Made by a program: the position numbers and the translations under genes. Of a DNA stretch of 64,000 nucleotides, positions 8,790 to 16,805 are shown piece after piece; within the stretch, counting starts at the first letter, position 1, and each line of letters starts with the position of its first letter. Origin of the DNA: Salinisphaera sp963835375 (GTDB lineage: Bacteria > Pseudomonadota > Gammaproteobacteria > Nevskiales > Salinisphaeraceae); NCBI GenBank assembly GCA_963835375.1, contig CAWIGB010000015.1:1-64000 (forward strand). Reading direction: 5' to 3'. The notes under the pieces are model-generated. The model saw nothing but the letters and a program-made list of their open reading frames with translations, did no database searches and had not been told where the DNA came from.

Positions 8790-9722
8790 ATGGACGATTT
8801 GCAGTGCTTGCATGCTTTCGTTTTGGTCGCGCACGAAGGCAGTGTGACACGCGCAGCCGAGCGCCTTCATCTCACGCAACCTGCAATAAGTTTGAAAATC
8901 AAACGGTTGCAGGAATCGCTCCAGCTCACCCTGTTCCAGCGACAGCCGCAGGGCCTCGTGCTGACGGCAGATGGCCGTGCACTGCTGCCGGCGGCCGAAC
9001 GGGCGCTGTCTTCGATGGCGGCATTCAACCAAAGTGCTAGAAGCCTCACGAGTACGCTGCGGGGTCATCTGCGGCTCGGCACGATAATCGACCCGGAATT
9101 CATCCGGCTTGGCGCCTTCCTGCACCGGCTGGTGCAGCAGGCCCCCCAGATCGAGACCAAGCTGTCGCATGGCATGAGCGGCACCGTGCTCGCCAAAGTC
9201 GAACACGGTGAACTGGACGCGGGCTTTTATCTGTCGGCACCGGGGACCGGCACCGGAAAACTGAAGGACGTTATCGACCACCGCGAACTGACGGTGTTTG
9301 ATTACTACGTGGTGGGCCCTACCGGCTGGAGCGAAACGGTGCGACATGCGGACTGGCCGCATCTGACATCGCTACCCTGGATCGTGACCCCGCCCAGCTC
9401 GGTTCATAATCGGCTGCTCAAAAGTGCATTGAAATCGCGCGGGCTCACCCTTCGGCCTGCCGCACAGGTCGACCAGGAAACATCCATGCTCACGCTGGTG
9501 CGGGCCGGTGTGGGGCTATCGCTCGCAAGAGACGCCACCGCAATGGCCGAGCGCCAGGAACACGGACTCGCAGTAGCCAAACGGGTCCATCTACCCTGTG
9601 CGCTGAGTTTCATATGGAAGAAAAATCGTGGCGAGGACGAAATCATCAACCAAGCCTTGAACGTTCTTTCCGATGTCTGGGGCGCGCCGGAATCCGCTAA
9701 CCCCGCGCCTGATTATGTATAA
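8790..9722 (+). CDS. dddR: DddR: LysR-family transcriptional regulator
   Basis: A 310-residue LysR regulator with an N-terminal winged helix-turn-helix (DLQCLHAFVLVAHEGSVTRA, then HLTQPAISLKIKRLQ) and a periplasmic-binding-like effector domain from about residue 90. I prefer ATG 8790 over the in-frame GTG 8781. It is divergent from the dddCTDB operon, the standard LysR arrangement, so it probably controls that operon in response to DMSP or a breakdown product. Its last codons and stop (gattatgtataa) are part of a 20-bp sequence repeated at 13554, which may mark an insertion boundary. Confidence 0.85.
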   Translation: MDDLQCLHAFVLVAHEGSVTRAAERLHLTQPAISLKIKRLQESLQLTLFQRQPQGLVLTADGRALLPAAERALSSMAAFNQSARSLTSTLRGHLRLGTIIDPEFIRLGAFLHRLVQQAPQIETKLSHGMSGTVLAKVEHGELDAGFYLSAPGTGTGKLKDVIDHRELTVFDYYVVGPTGWSETVRHADWPHLTSLPWIVTPPSSVHNRLLKSALKSRGLTLRPAAQVDQETSMLTLVRAGVGLSLARDATAMAERQEHGLAVAKRVHLPCALSFIWKKNRGEDEIINQALNVLSDVWGAPESANPAPDYV

Positions 9723-9730
9723 AGCTCAGC
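9711..9730. repeat. 20-bp direct repeat at dddR 3' end, copy 1
   Basis: The sequence gattatgtataaagctcagc overlaps the end of dddR and recurs with 19 of 20 matches, in the same orientation, at 13554-13573. The pair brackets the 3.8-kb stretch holding two gene remnants, a lipocalin-like gene and a lipase-like gene. Confidence 0.7.
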
Positions 9731-9929
9731 AGGGTCGTTATTCGGGCTAGCAATAGCGGGTAATAGAGCCATGACACACAAGGTGTTTCGTCACGGCTAT
9801 CAATCAGATGCCGCCGGGGTTGTCGCGATTAGCGTCGTTGCGGCGCTACGGAACCGTGGTACAGCGCGAGCAGGCATTGCCCGCCGCACGCTGGCAAATC
9901 CGCTGACAGCAGACTGATCTTCTTCCTGC

Positions 9930-10001
9930 GTAAGTGCCGGTCGCGCTGATGCCTTTGGACGCGCCGGTGACCAGTGCGACTTTATCTGCGAGCTTGCTCA
10001 T
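9930..10001 (-). pseudogene. Remnant of a short-chain dehydrogenase/reductase, N-terminus only
   Basis: From ATG 10001 the minus strand reads MSKLADKVALVTGASKGI, a clear SDR start with the TGxxxGx cofactor motif, and then loses similarity after about 18 codons. GGA about eight bases upstream shows the original ribosome site is still present. The rest of the gene is absent. The stretch 9731-9930 holds only an unrecognised 48-codon frame at 9771-9917 on the plus strand. Confidence 0.6.
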
Positions 10002-10016
10002 GACAGTGATCCTTCC

Positions 10017-10169
10017 ATGAATGACTCATCACGAGAGCAAGCAGCCATCCGGTACGAGCGATACATCGCCTGCCTGAATGCCCTCGCCTCGGAAGAGCTT
10101 GGCGGATTCGTGGCGGCTGATGTGTTTCACAACGGGCGCCCGCTCGGGGGATGGCTAACGGGCGGTTGA
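10017..10169 (+). pseudogene. Remnant of a SnoaL-like/ester-cyclase gene
   Basis: A 50-codon frame from ATG 10017. Its middle (YERYIACLNA, then EELGGFVAADVFHNGRPL) resembles the N-terminal part of SnoaL-like polyketide-cyclase family proteins, which are normally about 130 residues. It stops at 10169 after unrelated residues. It is divergent from the SDR remnant with only 15 bp between the two starts, so a divergent gene pair once stood here and both members lost their 3' parts. Confidence 0.4.
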
Positions 10170-10619
10170 GGCCGATCCGGAATTGCGACATTTGTATATC
10201 CGACGCTTGCGCACGATAAACCGGTCAGCGACACGGCTGTGGGCAATAGGCGCCGGACCACGGTTTCTCGGCCCGGTCTGTAGTTGCGATAACGTGCGCG
10301 GTTAGAAATGTAGCCTGTTCCCGAACACGCGCTGAAGCTTCACACTGAATTACGGCAACATTTCCTGTAGATGATTTTTGTAACGGCGCGTATTGTTTTA
10401 ATTGGTGTGTAGGCAAGAGGGGCGAGATGCCGTAACATGCGCCCGTGACAGCAAAATGCCGGCACTTTGCCGAGTCATGTTCTGCATCTGAATTGCGATA
10501 TGAGAGCGGGTGTCAATGAATGGAGATTTAAATTATCTAAAAAAATACGAGGGGTTAATCACTGGATAAGGCGCCTTGATAGGTATTGATTATGAATCGG
10601 TCACTTTTGGGGGTTTCCC
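10170..10619. other. 450-bp AT-richer intergenic stretch, no gene seen
   Basis: No convincing coding frame on either strand. Base composition becomes markedly AT-rich from about 10360 (runs such as ttgttttaattgg and taaaaaaatacg), unlike the neighbouring DNA. It probably holds the promoter for the gene at 10620. Confidence 0.5.
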
Positions 10620-11771
10620 ATGCCGTATGCAATCAACAGTGGTGATCTGTCAGAGTTCCAATGCCGTCTTATCGGCACATGGAAGAACGACCCGAGTCTC
10701 TTGGTTGATGGTCGGCCGCCATCCTATAACGTGATGCCGATGCCGCAGATGGAGGATCAGCCCGATCGGCCACCAGGCCAGCAATATGGTGGATTCATCC
10801 TCAAGAATTTCAGTTTCACCGAGATCGTTCGCTTCAACGGCAGCATAATGGAGAGCGATCCGCCCGAGCATCTGGATGAGGGGGCGCTCGCCATCGTCGC
10901 CGGCGCGCCCAATCGCGGCGGCACATATACCCAGACGTCGCACGCCGTATTCTATGACCAGCTCGTCCATTTCGCCGATGGGCCGGACAAAGACAAGGTG
11001 ATCCATGTCGAAAACGGGGCGTGGCTTCACTTCGGTAGTGAGGAGCAATTGATTGGCCCTTACGGTCCGGAAAAATACTCCGGCCAGGTCTTGCGGCAAC
11101 CTCCCTATATCACCATCGCCAAGCAGATTTCCGTTCCGCACGGAAATTCGGTGCTCGCTTTGGGCAGTGTCGATATCAACGACACGAACGATTTCAACGA
11201 TAGTCTGACCGGGCACGGTAGCCGGTACATCTTCCGTGGCAAGCCGGAATTGCCCGATGCGCCCGTTCCCTATCCGGCGCCGGCTAACACTGCGACCGCG
11301 CCGTACTCCGACCCGTATGCGCTCCAGCTCGGTGATCCCGCTCATCCAGAGCAGCAGGAATACGAGAATCCCAAGCCGGCTTGGACACTCAACCCCAATG
11401 CGCCGCTTCAGGCTGCACTAGACATTATCCATCCGCGTTATTTCATGCACTGGCACGTCACGACCGAGTCGCTTCTCGGCGACCACGGCTATGTCACGAA
11501 CGTGCCCTTTGAAGAACGCAAGTCACGCGTTACGGCCTACTGGGCGGACTACTGGCTGCTGTCGGAAGATAGTCACAGCTTCAACTATCTGGCCTATAGC
11601 CAGACGATCATCATGGAGATGGACCTGCTGGTCACCGACATGAATGGCGACAGGCGTTTCGAGCGCTTTGTCTTTCCCCACGTCACCACCAACGTTGTGA
11701 AGAAAGTTCCCGGAACACCGACGGAAGCACGCGCGGCGACGCCGGCGCCGCTCCAGCCGGCCGACGATTGA
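10620..11771 (+). CDS. Lipocalin/heme-binding-like beta-barrel protein, function unknown
   Basis: A 383-residue protein with no obvious signal peptide or membrane segment. It starts with a lipocalin-like CRLIGTWKNDPS, followed by SYNVMPMPQ and YGGFILKNFSFTE, then repeated short beta-strand-like segments, and ends with a Pro/Ala-rich tail. Proteins with this start are often annotated as heme-binding barrels (from memory); I cannot identify a heme ligand. The LIGTW motif and the strand pattern are the only evidence for a ligand-binding barrel. It lies 159 bp upstream of a lipase-like gene in the same orientation and may share its transcript. Confidence 0.55.
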   Translation: MPYAINSGDLSEFQCRLIGTWKNDPSLLVDGRPPSYNVMPMPQMEDQPDRPPGQQYGGFILKNFSFTEIVRFNGSIMESDPPEHLDEGALAIVAGAPNRGGTYTQTSHAVFYDQLVHFADGPDKDKVIHVENGAWLHFGSEEQLIGPYGPEKYSGQVLRQPPYITIAKQISVPHGNSVLALGSVDINDTNDFNDSLTGHGSRYIFRGKPELPDAPVPYPAPANTATAPYSDPYALQLGDPAHPEQQEYENPKPAWTLNPNAPLQAALDIIHPRYFMHWHVTTESLLGDHGYVTNVPFEERKSRVTAYWADYWLLSEDSHSFNYLAYSQTIIMEMDLLVTDMNGDRRFERFVFPHVTTNVVKKVPGTPTEARAATPAPLQPADD

Positions 11772-11930
11772 GCCCTTATCGCGCGAATTTATATTGGCAC
11801 TACCCGGTGTGAAGGGAGGATCGGCATTCGCAGAACGGCATCTCGCAAATAGCGGCTTTACATTGTTGTTCTTGCGGGAGTGAGATGAGTGCTTGCAGGG
11901 CATGGCTTCTGCAAGTCAGCGGAGTAGTCG

Positions 11931-13529
11931 GTGGACAACAAAACAAGACATCACCCATTCCACCCGATCATCTATGTTCGCGGATTCGCCGCGACGCAAA
12001 GTGAGATCGAAGACACCGTCGCCGATCCGTATATGGGTTTCAACGTCGGTTCGACGAAGGCGAGAGTCGCCTGGACCGGGGACGTCAAGCGATTCTATTT
12101 TGAATCCCCGCTCGTCCGATTGATGGCGGACCACGGCTATCAGGACGTTTTCGTCGAGGGCAACGATCTCTTGCAAGCGGAACAGACACAGGAGCCCGTT
12201 CCGTATCGCTGTGTTGTGATTCACCGATATTACGACGAAGCCTCGAAAGACTTCGGTAGTGGCGATGGCACGCCACCGATCGAGCATTTCGCACGCGGCC
12301 TGAGCGACCTCATCCTGCGTCTTCGTGATCGGGTGTGTGCGAACCCCCAGAACGGAGTCGCACCCTCGGATTTCCGGGTCTACCTGGTGGCTCATTCCAT
12401 GGGTGGACTGATCTGCCGCGCATTCCTGCAAAATGCGGAGCTGGGGGCGCCTGAAGCACGGCGAGCCGTCGACAAGGTGTACACATACGCCACGCCACAC
12501 AACGGCATCGATATGCGTATTGTCCGCAACGTGCCCGGTTGGCTTGCCTTCGGTGATGTGAACAATTTCAACCGCGAGCGGATGGCGCAGTACTTCGGCC
12601 TGTCCCGTAGTGATGATGTCTCCATCGTCCAGAATTTTCCGCCGGAACGTATTTTCAATCTGGTTGGAACCAACGCACGCGATTACAAGGTCGGCGGCGG
12701 TATCTCGGCCTGGGCGGCAGGCGATGCAAGCGACGGGCTGGTTCGTATCGAGAATGCCACGACCCATGGTGCGGGCCCCGACGGTTCGGACATCAGTTCG
12801 CCACGGGCTTTCGTCCATCGCAGCCATTCCGGCTACTACGGCATAGTCAATTCAGAGGAGGGCTACCAGAACCTGACGCGTTTTCTTTTCGGATCGTTTC
12901 GGGTGGACGGCATTCTGGATGTCGACGATATATCTTTGCCTGCCGAACTCCAGAACGCGTTCAAGGAAGGCAAAAGGATTCGCGCGTCATATCAATTCGA
13001 GATCGCGGTGAGCATTCGAGGGTGCCAATGGCAGATGACACGACGCGAAATGCGCGAGCACTCGGCGATTTTTCGCACCTATGACCAATTACTGCCAGAG
13101 GCCGCCGACGGGAGGCGCAAGCCGGATCGCACCCAGAGCCCGCACCTGTTCTCGGTTTTTCTCGATCCGAGCAAGAGCGTGAAGGCATCCAAATCGGTCA
13201 GCTTTGCGTTCGATCTGAAAGTCTTGGTGCCGGATTATGAAGTGGACGGAATCGCCTTCCTGAAACGGCACTACGAGGGCGGCTTCATCCTCCGGCAACT
13301 GCTCCTCGTCGAGGCGATCCCCGACAAGAACGCCGAGGGTGGCTGGCGCATCAAATACGGCTATCAGGAAACCAACCCTGGCAGACCCGGGATCGCCGCC
13401 GAAACGCGTGCCTTGGCTGCACGCGGCGAGGGCGGCCAGCCTGGCCTTACTTTCGATATCCCGTTAGCGCAGAAAGTCAGCCCCGGGCTGAGCGGCGCAT
13501 TGCGTATCGAAGCCCGGCCTTGGAGTTGA
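11931..13529 (+). CDS. Alpha/beta-hydrolase, lipase-like (PGAP1/triacylglycerol lipase type)
   Basis: A 532-residue protein starting at GTG 11931 with ggag upstream. It has an early oxyanion-type segment (IIYVRGFAAT), then YLVAHSMGGLICRAF with nucleophile Ser156 in the lipase G/A-H-S-M-G box. This is followed by YATPHNGID, as in PGAP1-like and bacterial lipases, and a candidate catalytic His in FVHRSHSGYYG. The region after about residue 330 is not a lipase fold I recognise and is predicted to be rich in beta strands. No signal peptide is visible, so the product may be cytoplasmic or exported with a partner. Substrate is unknown. It closes the two-gene unit inside the 9711/13554 repeat pair. 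Confidence 0.75.
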   Translation: MDNKTRHHPFHPIIYVRGFAATQSEIEDTVADPYMGFNVGSTKARVAWTGDVKRFYFESPLVRLMADHGYQDVFVEGNDLLQAEQTQEPVPYRCVVIHRYYDEASKDFGSGDGTPPIEHFARGLSDLILRLRDRVCANPQNGVAPSDFRVYLVAHSMGGLICRAFLQNAELGAPEARRAVDKVYTYATPHNGIDMRIVRNVPGWLAFGDVNNFNRERMAQYFGLSRSDDVSIVQNFPPERIFNLVGTNARDYKVGGGISAWAAGDASDGLVRIENATTHGAGPDGSDISSPRAFVHRSHSGYYGIVNSEEGYQNLTRFLFGSFRVDGILDVDDISLPAELQNAFKEGKRIRASYQFEIAVSIRGCQWQMTRREMREHSAIFRTYDQLLPEAADGRRKPDRTQSPHLFSVFLDPSKSVKASKSVSFAFDLKVLVPDYEVDGIAFLKRHYEGGFILRQLLLVEAIPDKNAEGGWRIKYGYQETNPGRPGIAAETRALAARGEGGQPGLTFDIPLAQKVSPGLSGALRIEARPWS

Positions 13530-13553
13530 CGTTGCCAGAGCATTCATGCTCTC

Positions 13554-13573
13554 GATTATGTACAAAGCTCAGC
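13554..13573. repeat. 20-bp direct repeat, copy 2
   Basis: Matches 19 of 20 bases of 9711-9730 (gattatgtacaaagctcagc). It lies 25 bp after the lipase-like gene. The rest of the gap to 13822 has no gene, but 13655-13681 (ggggtcagtcttgaagtgccac) resembles the dispersed ggtcaggtcttgc-type motif at 855 and 15797. Confidence 0.65.
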
Positions 13574-13822
13574 CTGCGTCAGTCGATGATCGGGCCACGG
13601 CGCGGTGGTCGCGGCGGCACGCAACAATCGCGGCAGGATAGCGAGCGCTCGGGGTCAGTCTTGAAGTGCCACATTCGTGCTTTCGCTGGATTCGATATTC
13701 ATGCGCAACTCGGTGTGTCGAGGTAGGGCACCCCGAGGCGAAAAGCGGCCGGAAACAAAGCCGACCGCTTCCGCGCAGCGGCGCTTGCCGCGCGGAAGCA
13801 ACTGCAATCGAGCTGCCGTGAG

Positions 13823-14578
13823 TCACCGCGTTGACAGGCCAGCCTCGCGCGCCCATTCGAAGGCATCCTCACCGGCGGGCAGGCGCATCGGGGCGGCCGG
13901 GTCCGTTGCCGCACGCCACACCGCTTCGGCCACATCCGTGGCGTGGGTGACCGGACCGGATTCGTCGGTGATCCGGGCGATCGTCTGCTGAATCAGATCC
14001 GCGTAGTCGGCACTCTCCAGACCCTGGCGATGCGCGTTGTCGCCGAAGCGCGTCTCGGGCGAACGGCCGGGCAGAACGATGCGGACATCGATGCCGAATG
14101 GTGCCAGCTCGATAGCCATGCATGCGGAGAACGCGTTTACCGCGGCCTTGCTGGCCGTATACATCGAGAGCAGCGGCAAGGCCTTGAGCGTTACGGTCGA
14201 TGTGACGTTGACAATGGTTCCGGCGCCGCGTGCGCGGAACTGCGGCAGGAGGGCTTGGGTCATTGCCATCGTGCCAATGGTGTTGGTCTCGAACAGCGTG
14301 CGTGCGAGCGCCGGCTCAGTGAGCTCGAACGGTGCGGCTGCGCCCACGCCGGCATTGTTGACCAGTACGTCGACCGGACCCGCGGCGTCGACGGCCGCGG
14401 CTATGCTGGCAGGATCGGTCACGTCGAGCGCGAGCACGCGTAGACGACCGGATGTGGGCAACGCGTCCGCACGTAGCGTGCGCATGGTGGCGATGACATG
14501 CCAATCGCGCTCGAGAAAATAACGCGCGATTTCGAGGCCGAAACCGGAGGAACAACCGGTGATCAGAACTGTCTTCAT
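13823..14578 (-). CDS. Short-chain dehydrogenase/reductase
   Basis: A 251-residue classical SDR. The cofactor motif is TGCSSGFGLEIA near residue 7, followed by NNAGVG, then STVTLKALPLLSMYTASKAA carrying the Ser, Tyr and Lys catalytic residues (YTASK). I start it at ATG 14578, immediately before KTVLITG; the longer frame adds an unsupported N-terminus. The arginine-containing turn after the first strand suggests NADPH preference, but this is weak. It is divergent from an AraC regulator 101 bp away, which is the likely controller. Substrate cannot be inferred. Confidence 0.85.
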   Translation of the reverse strand: MKTVLITGCSSGFGLEIARYFLERDWHVIATMRTLRADALPTSGRLRVLALDVTDPASIAAAVDAAGPVDVLVNNAGVGAAAPFELTEPALARTLFETNTIGTMAMTQALLPQFRARGAGTIVNVTSTVTLKALPLLSMYTASKAAVNAFSACMAIELAPFGIDVRIVLPGRSPETRFGDNAHRQGLESADYADLIQQTIARITDESGPVTHATDVAEAVWRAATDPAAPMRLPAGEDAFEWAREAGLSTR

Positions 14579-14679
14579 GAGGGCTCCTGCAGGCCAGAAC
14601 GATGAGCTGCTCACGATAGGCGCGACGGGCCGTACTCGCTACAATCCATAATCCGAATTTTATTGGCGAGAGTCCAGTC

Positions 14680-15591
14680 TTGATCGATCCCCTGGCCGAG
14701 GTGGTTTCGCTGCTGCAGCCCAGCATGCGGTTTTCCAAGCTGATTGTCGGTGCGGGCCCGTGGCGTGTACATCGCAGCGACCCGGCTGATCTGTTCTATT
14801 GCGTCGTGCTGGAAGGCGAGTGCTTGTCTTCGCCCGGTGCTGGTGAGCCGATCCATCTCACGGCCGGCGACTTCCTGCTGGCACCGTCGGCGCGGGACAT
14901 CGTCGCGTCGAGCCAGCCGCCGCCACCCCTCGACGTCGAGAACTGGCCGGTGGCACTCGGCGACGGTGCATTCCGGCTCGGGACGGCGGATGCCGCGCCC
15001 GATGTGCGGATGCTGATTGGCCATTGTCATTTCGAATCGCCCGACTCCGATTTGTTGGTCTCACTGTTGCCGCAACGCGTGCATATTCGCGGTCAGCAGC
15101 GGCTGGCGATGCTGGTCAAGCTTGTGAGTGAAGAGTCGCGTGCCGATCGGCCGGCACGCGATATGGTGCTGTCGCGGCTGCTCGAAGTGCTGATGATCGA
15201 AGCCCTGCGCGCCACCGGCGATACGGCCGCTTCGCCCGGTCTGGTGCTCGGGCTAGCGGATGCGCGCCTGGCCAACGCGATACGGGCCATGCACGACGAG
15301 CCGACGCGCGCGTGGACGGTTGCGGAACTGGCGAGTCAGGCTGCGTTGTCACGCTCGGCTTTTTTCGAGCGTTTCAATCGAGCGGTCGGCTTGGCGCCGA
15401 TGGCGTATCTGCTTGGGTGGCGCATGGCGCTGGCCAAGCGAATGCTGAGAAACGATCAGAGCCGCATCGCCGATGTTGCCGAGCGCGTCGGCTACAGTTC
15501 GGCCAGCACCTTCAGCGCTGCCTTCTCGCGCCACGTCGGCATGTCGCCGACGCGGTACGCCCACGACAACAAATCGGTATCCCCGTCGTGA
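14680..15591 (+). CDS. AraC-family transcriptional regulator
   Basis: A 303-residue regulator with an N-terminal cupin-like sensing domain (AraC_binding_2/cupin_6 type, about 1-170) and a C-terminal pair of helix-turn-helix motifs (WTVAELASQAALSRSAFFER, then IADVAERVGYSSASTFSAAF). The frame opens at TTG 14680; the first ATG is 16 codons later, at the start of MRFSKL, and could also be used. It is divergent from the SDR gene at 13823-14578 and probably regulates it. Confidence 0.88.
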   Translation: MIDPLAEVVSLLQPSMRFSKLIVGAGPWRVHRSDPADLFYCVVLEGECLSSPGAGEPIHLTAGDFLLAPSARDIVASSQPPPPLDVENWPVALGDGAFRLGTADAAPDVRMLIGHCHFESPDSDLLVSLLPQRVHIRGQQRLAMLVKLVSEESRADRPARDMVLSRLLEVLMIEALRATGDTAASPGLVLGLADARLANAIRAMHDEPTRAWTVAELASQAALSRSAFFERFNRAVGLAPMAYLLGWRMALAKRMLRNDQSRIADVAERVGYSSASTFSAAFSRHVGMSPTRYAHDNKSVSPS

Positions 15592-16020
15592 GCGGACCAT
15601 AGGTAACGGATCACGGTTTTCGGCGCGGTTGAAACGACGGCGGCCCTCGCACGAGAGTCCTGCGGTGGTCTTAGCCGGCGGCGTGGTGCTGGGGAACGAC
15701 CGGTTCGAAGTGGAAGCCGCGGCGGCGCTCGGTGGCCGTGTGACGCACGGGACGCCCGGCAGTCAAAGAACGGGAAAAATAGGGTCACGCCTAGTCGTGT
15801 GCGCACAATGCAAGACCTCATTTCGACCGTGCACTCCGGCGAATTCGGCGTATGGCCGCGCTGGCCGGCTCAAGTCGATGCTGTGGGTAAACGCCGCTCA
15901 GGCCCGATTGCCTTTTCTTTCGAGTTCACAATTGCGCTGGATCAATATTCGGGCGATTGAACGCGCTAGCTTGAAGCGATCGGTGGCGTTTATTACTGCG
16001 CACAATCCTGGAGAGGCGTG
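15592..16020. other. Intergenic region with a dispersed repeat motif
   Basis: No gene seen. At 15797-15821 lies gtgtgcgcacaatgcaagac on the plus strand, the reverse complement of the aggtcttgc-ttgtgcgc core found at 14-31 and 859-876. It is preceded by aaaaatagggtcacgcc, which echoes the gggtcag part of those copies. A GGAGAGG ribosome site for the next gene is at its right end. Confidence 0.5.
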
Positions 16021-16512
16021 ATGAATACACTCATCGTCTATTACTCACTCACGGGCACCACTCGAACGGTCGCGACGGCGCTGGCCCGAAAGCTCGGCGC
16101 CGATGTCGAGGAACTGCAATGCGACCGCTACTCGTCCAATTGGAGAGGTATGCTCAGGGCCGGATACGACAGTTGGCGCAATGACCTGCCGACGCTCGGG
16201 CGCTTCAGGCACGATCCGTCGAACTACAACCTGGTTGTCATCGGCGGCCCCATCTGGACCTATCGTCCCTGCACGCCGCTTCGCGCCTATCTGAGGCAGG
16301 AACGCACTCGGCTGCCACAGGCGGCGTTCTTCCTGACACACGGTGGTTCGGCGGCCCAGCGGAGCCTGGGTGAAGTGGAAAAACTCTCGCGGCACGCGCC
16401 CGTCGCAACGATGGTGCTACGGGAAGCTGACGTGAAGGGCGACCGATACAGCACGGCGCTGGACTCTTTCGCCGACTCGCTGCGGTTGCCGGAATCCAAG
16501 GCCGCAGCCTGA
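16021..16512 (+). CDS. Flavodoxin-family protein
   Basis: A 163-residue flavodoxin-like protein. It opens NTLIVYYSLTGTTRTVA with the phosphate-binding T/S-x-T-G-x-T loop, and later has VVIGGPIWTYRPCTPLRAYL, the isoalloxazine-binding region of flavodoxin_2/WrbA-like proteins. It carries FMN and probably acts in electron transfer or quinone reduction. I use ATG 16021, with GGAGAGG seven bases upstream. It stands alone between two intergenic stretches. Confidence 0.85.
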   Translation: MNTLIVYYSLTGTTRTVATALARKLGADVEELQCDRYSSNWRGMLRAGYDSWRNDLPTLGRFRHDPSNYNLVVIGGPIWTYRPCTPLRAYLRQERTRLPQAAFFLTHGGSAAQRSLGEVEKLSRHAPVATMVLREADVKGDRYSTALDSFADSLRLPESKAAA

Positions 16513-16805
16513 AGGATGGGGTGGAGCTGGTGCACTACCAGTGGCTGGAAGCTTCGAACCGTGGCTAACGGAAGTTGCGTTTTGCTGTCGAGCGCTTTCG
16601 AAGTTAAGTGGAAGTCAGGCTGGGACGACGTGTAACACCGGGCACGGTAGGGCGACGGAAGAAGCGCTCGCCGGCTAGACGACAAGCGCGGTCCGAAACC
16701 GTGGTCTGTTGTGCCGATTATCCCTGCGGTCCGAACAACGGGGGGGGGCGGCCGGGCCGCAGAGCCGGCGTTGTTAAGTAGCCGTATCGGCTGAACAGGC
16801 CAGAA
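16513..16805. other. Intergenic region with a nine-G run
   Basis: No gene seen. It contains nine consecutive G at 16740-16748, followed by cggccgggccgc. A homopolymer of this length is a plausible slippage site and an assembly risk. Confidence 0.5.
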
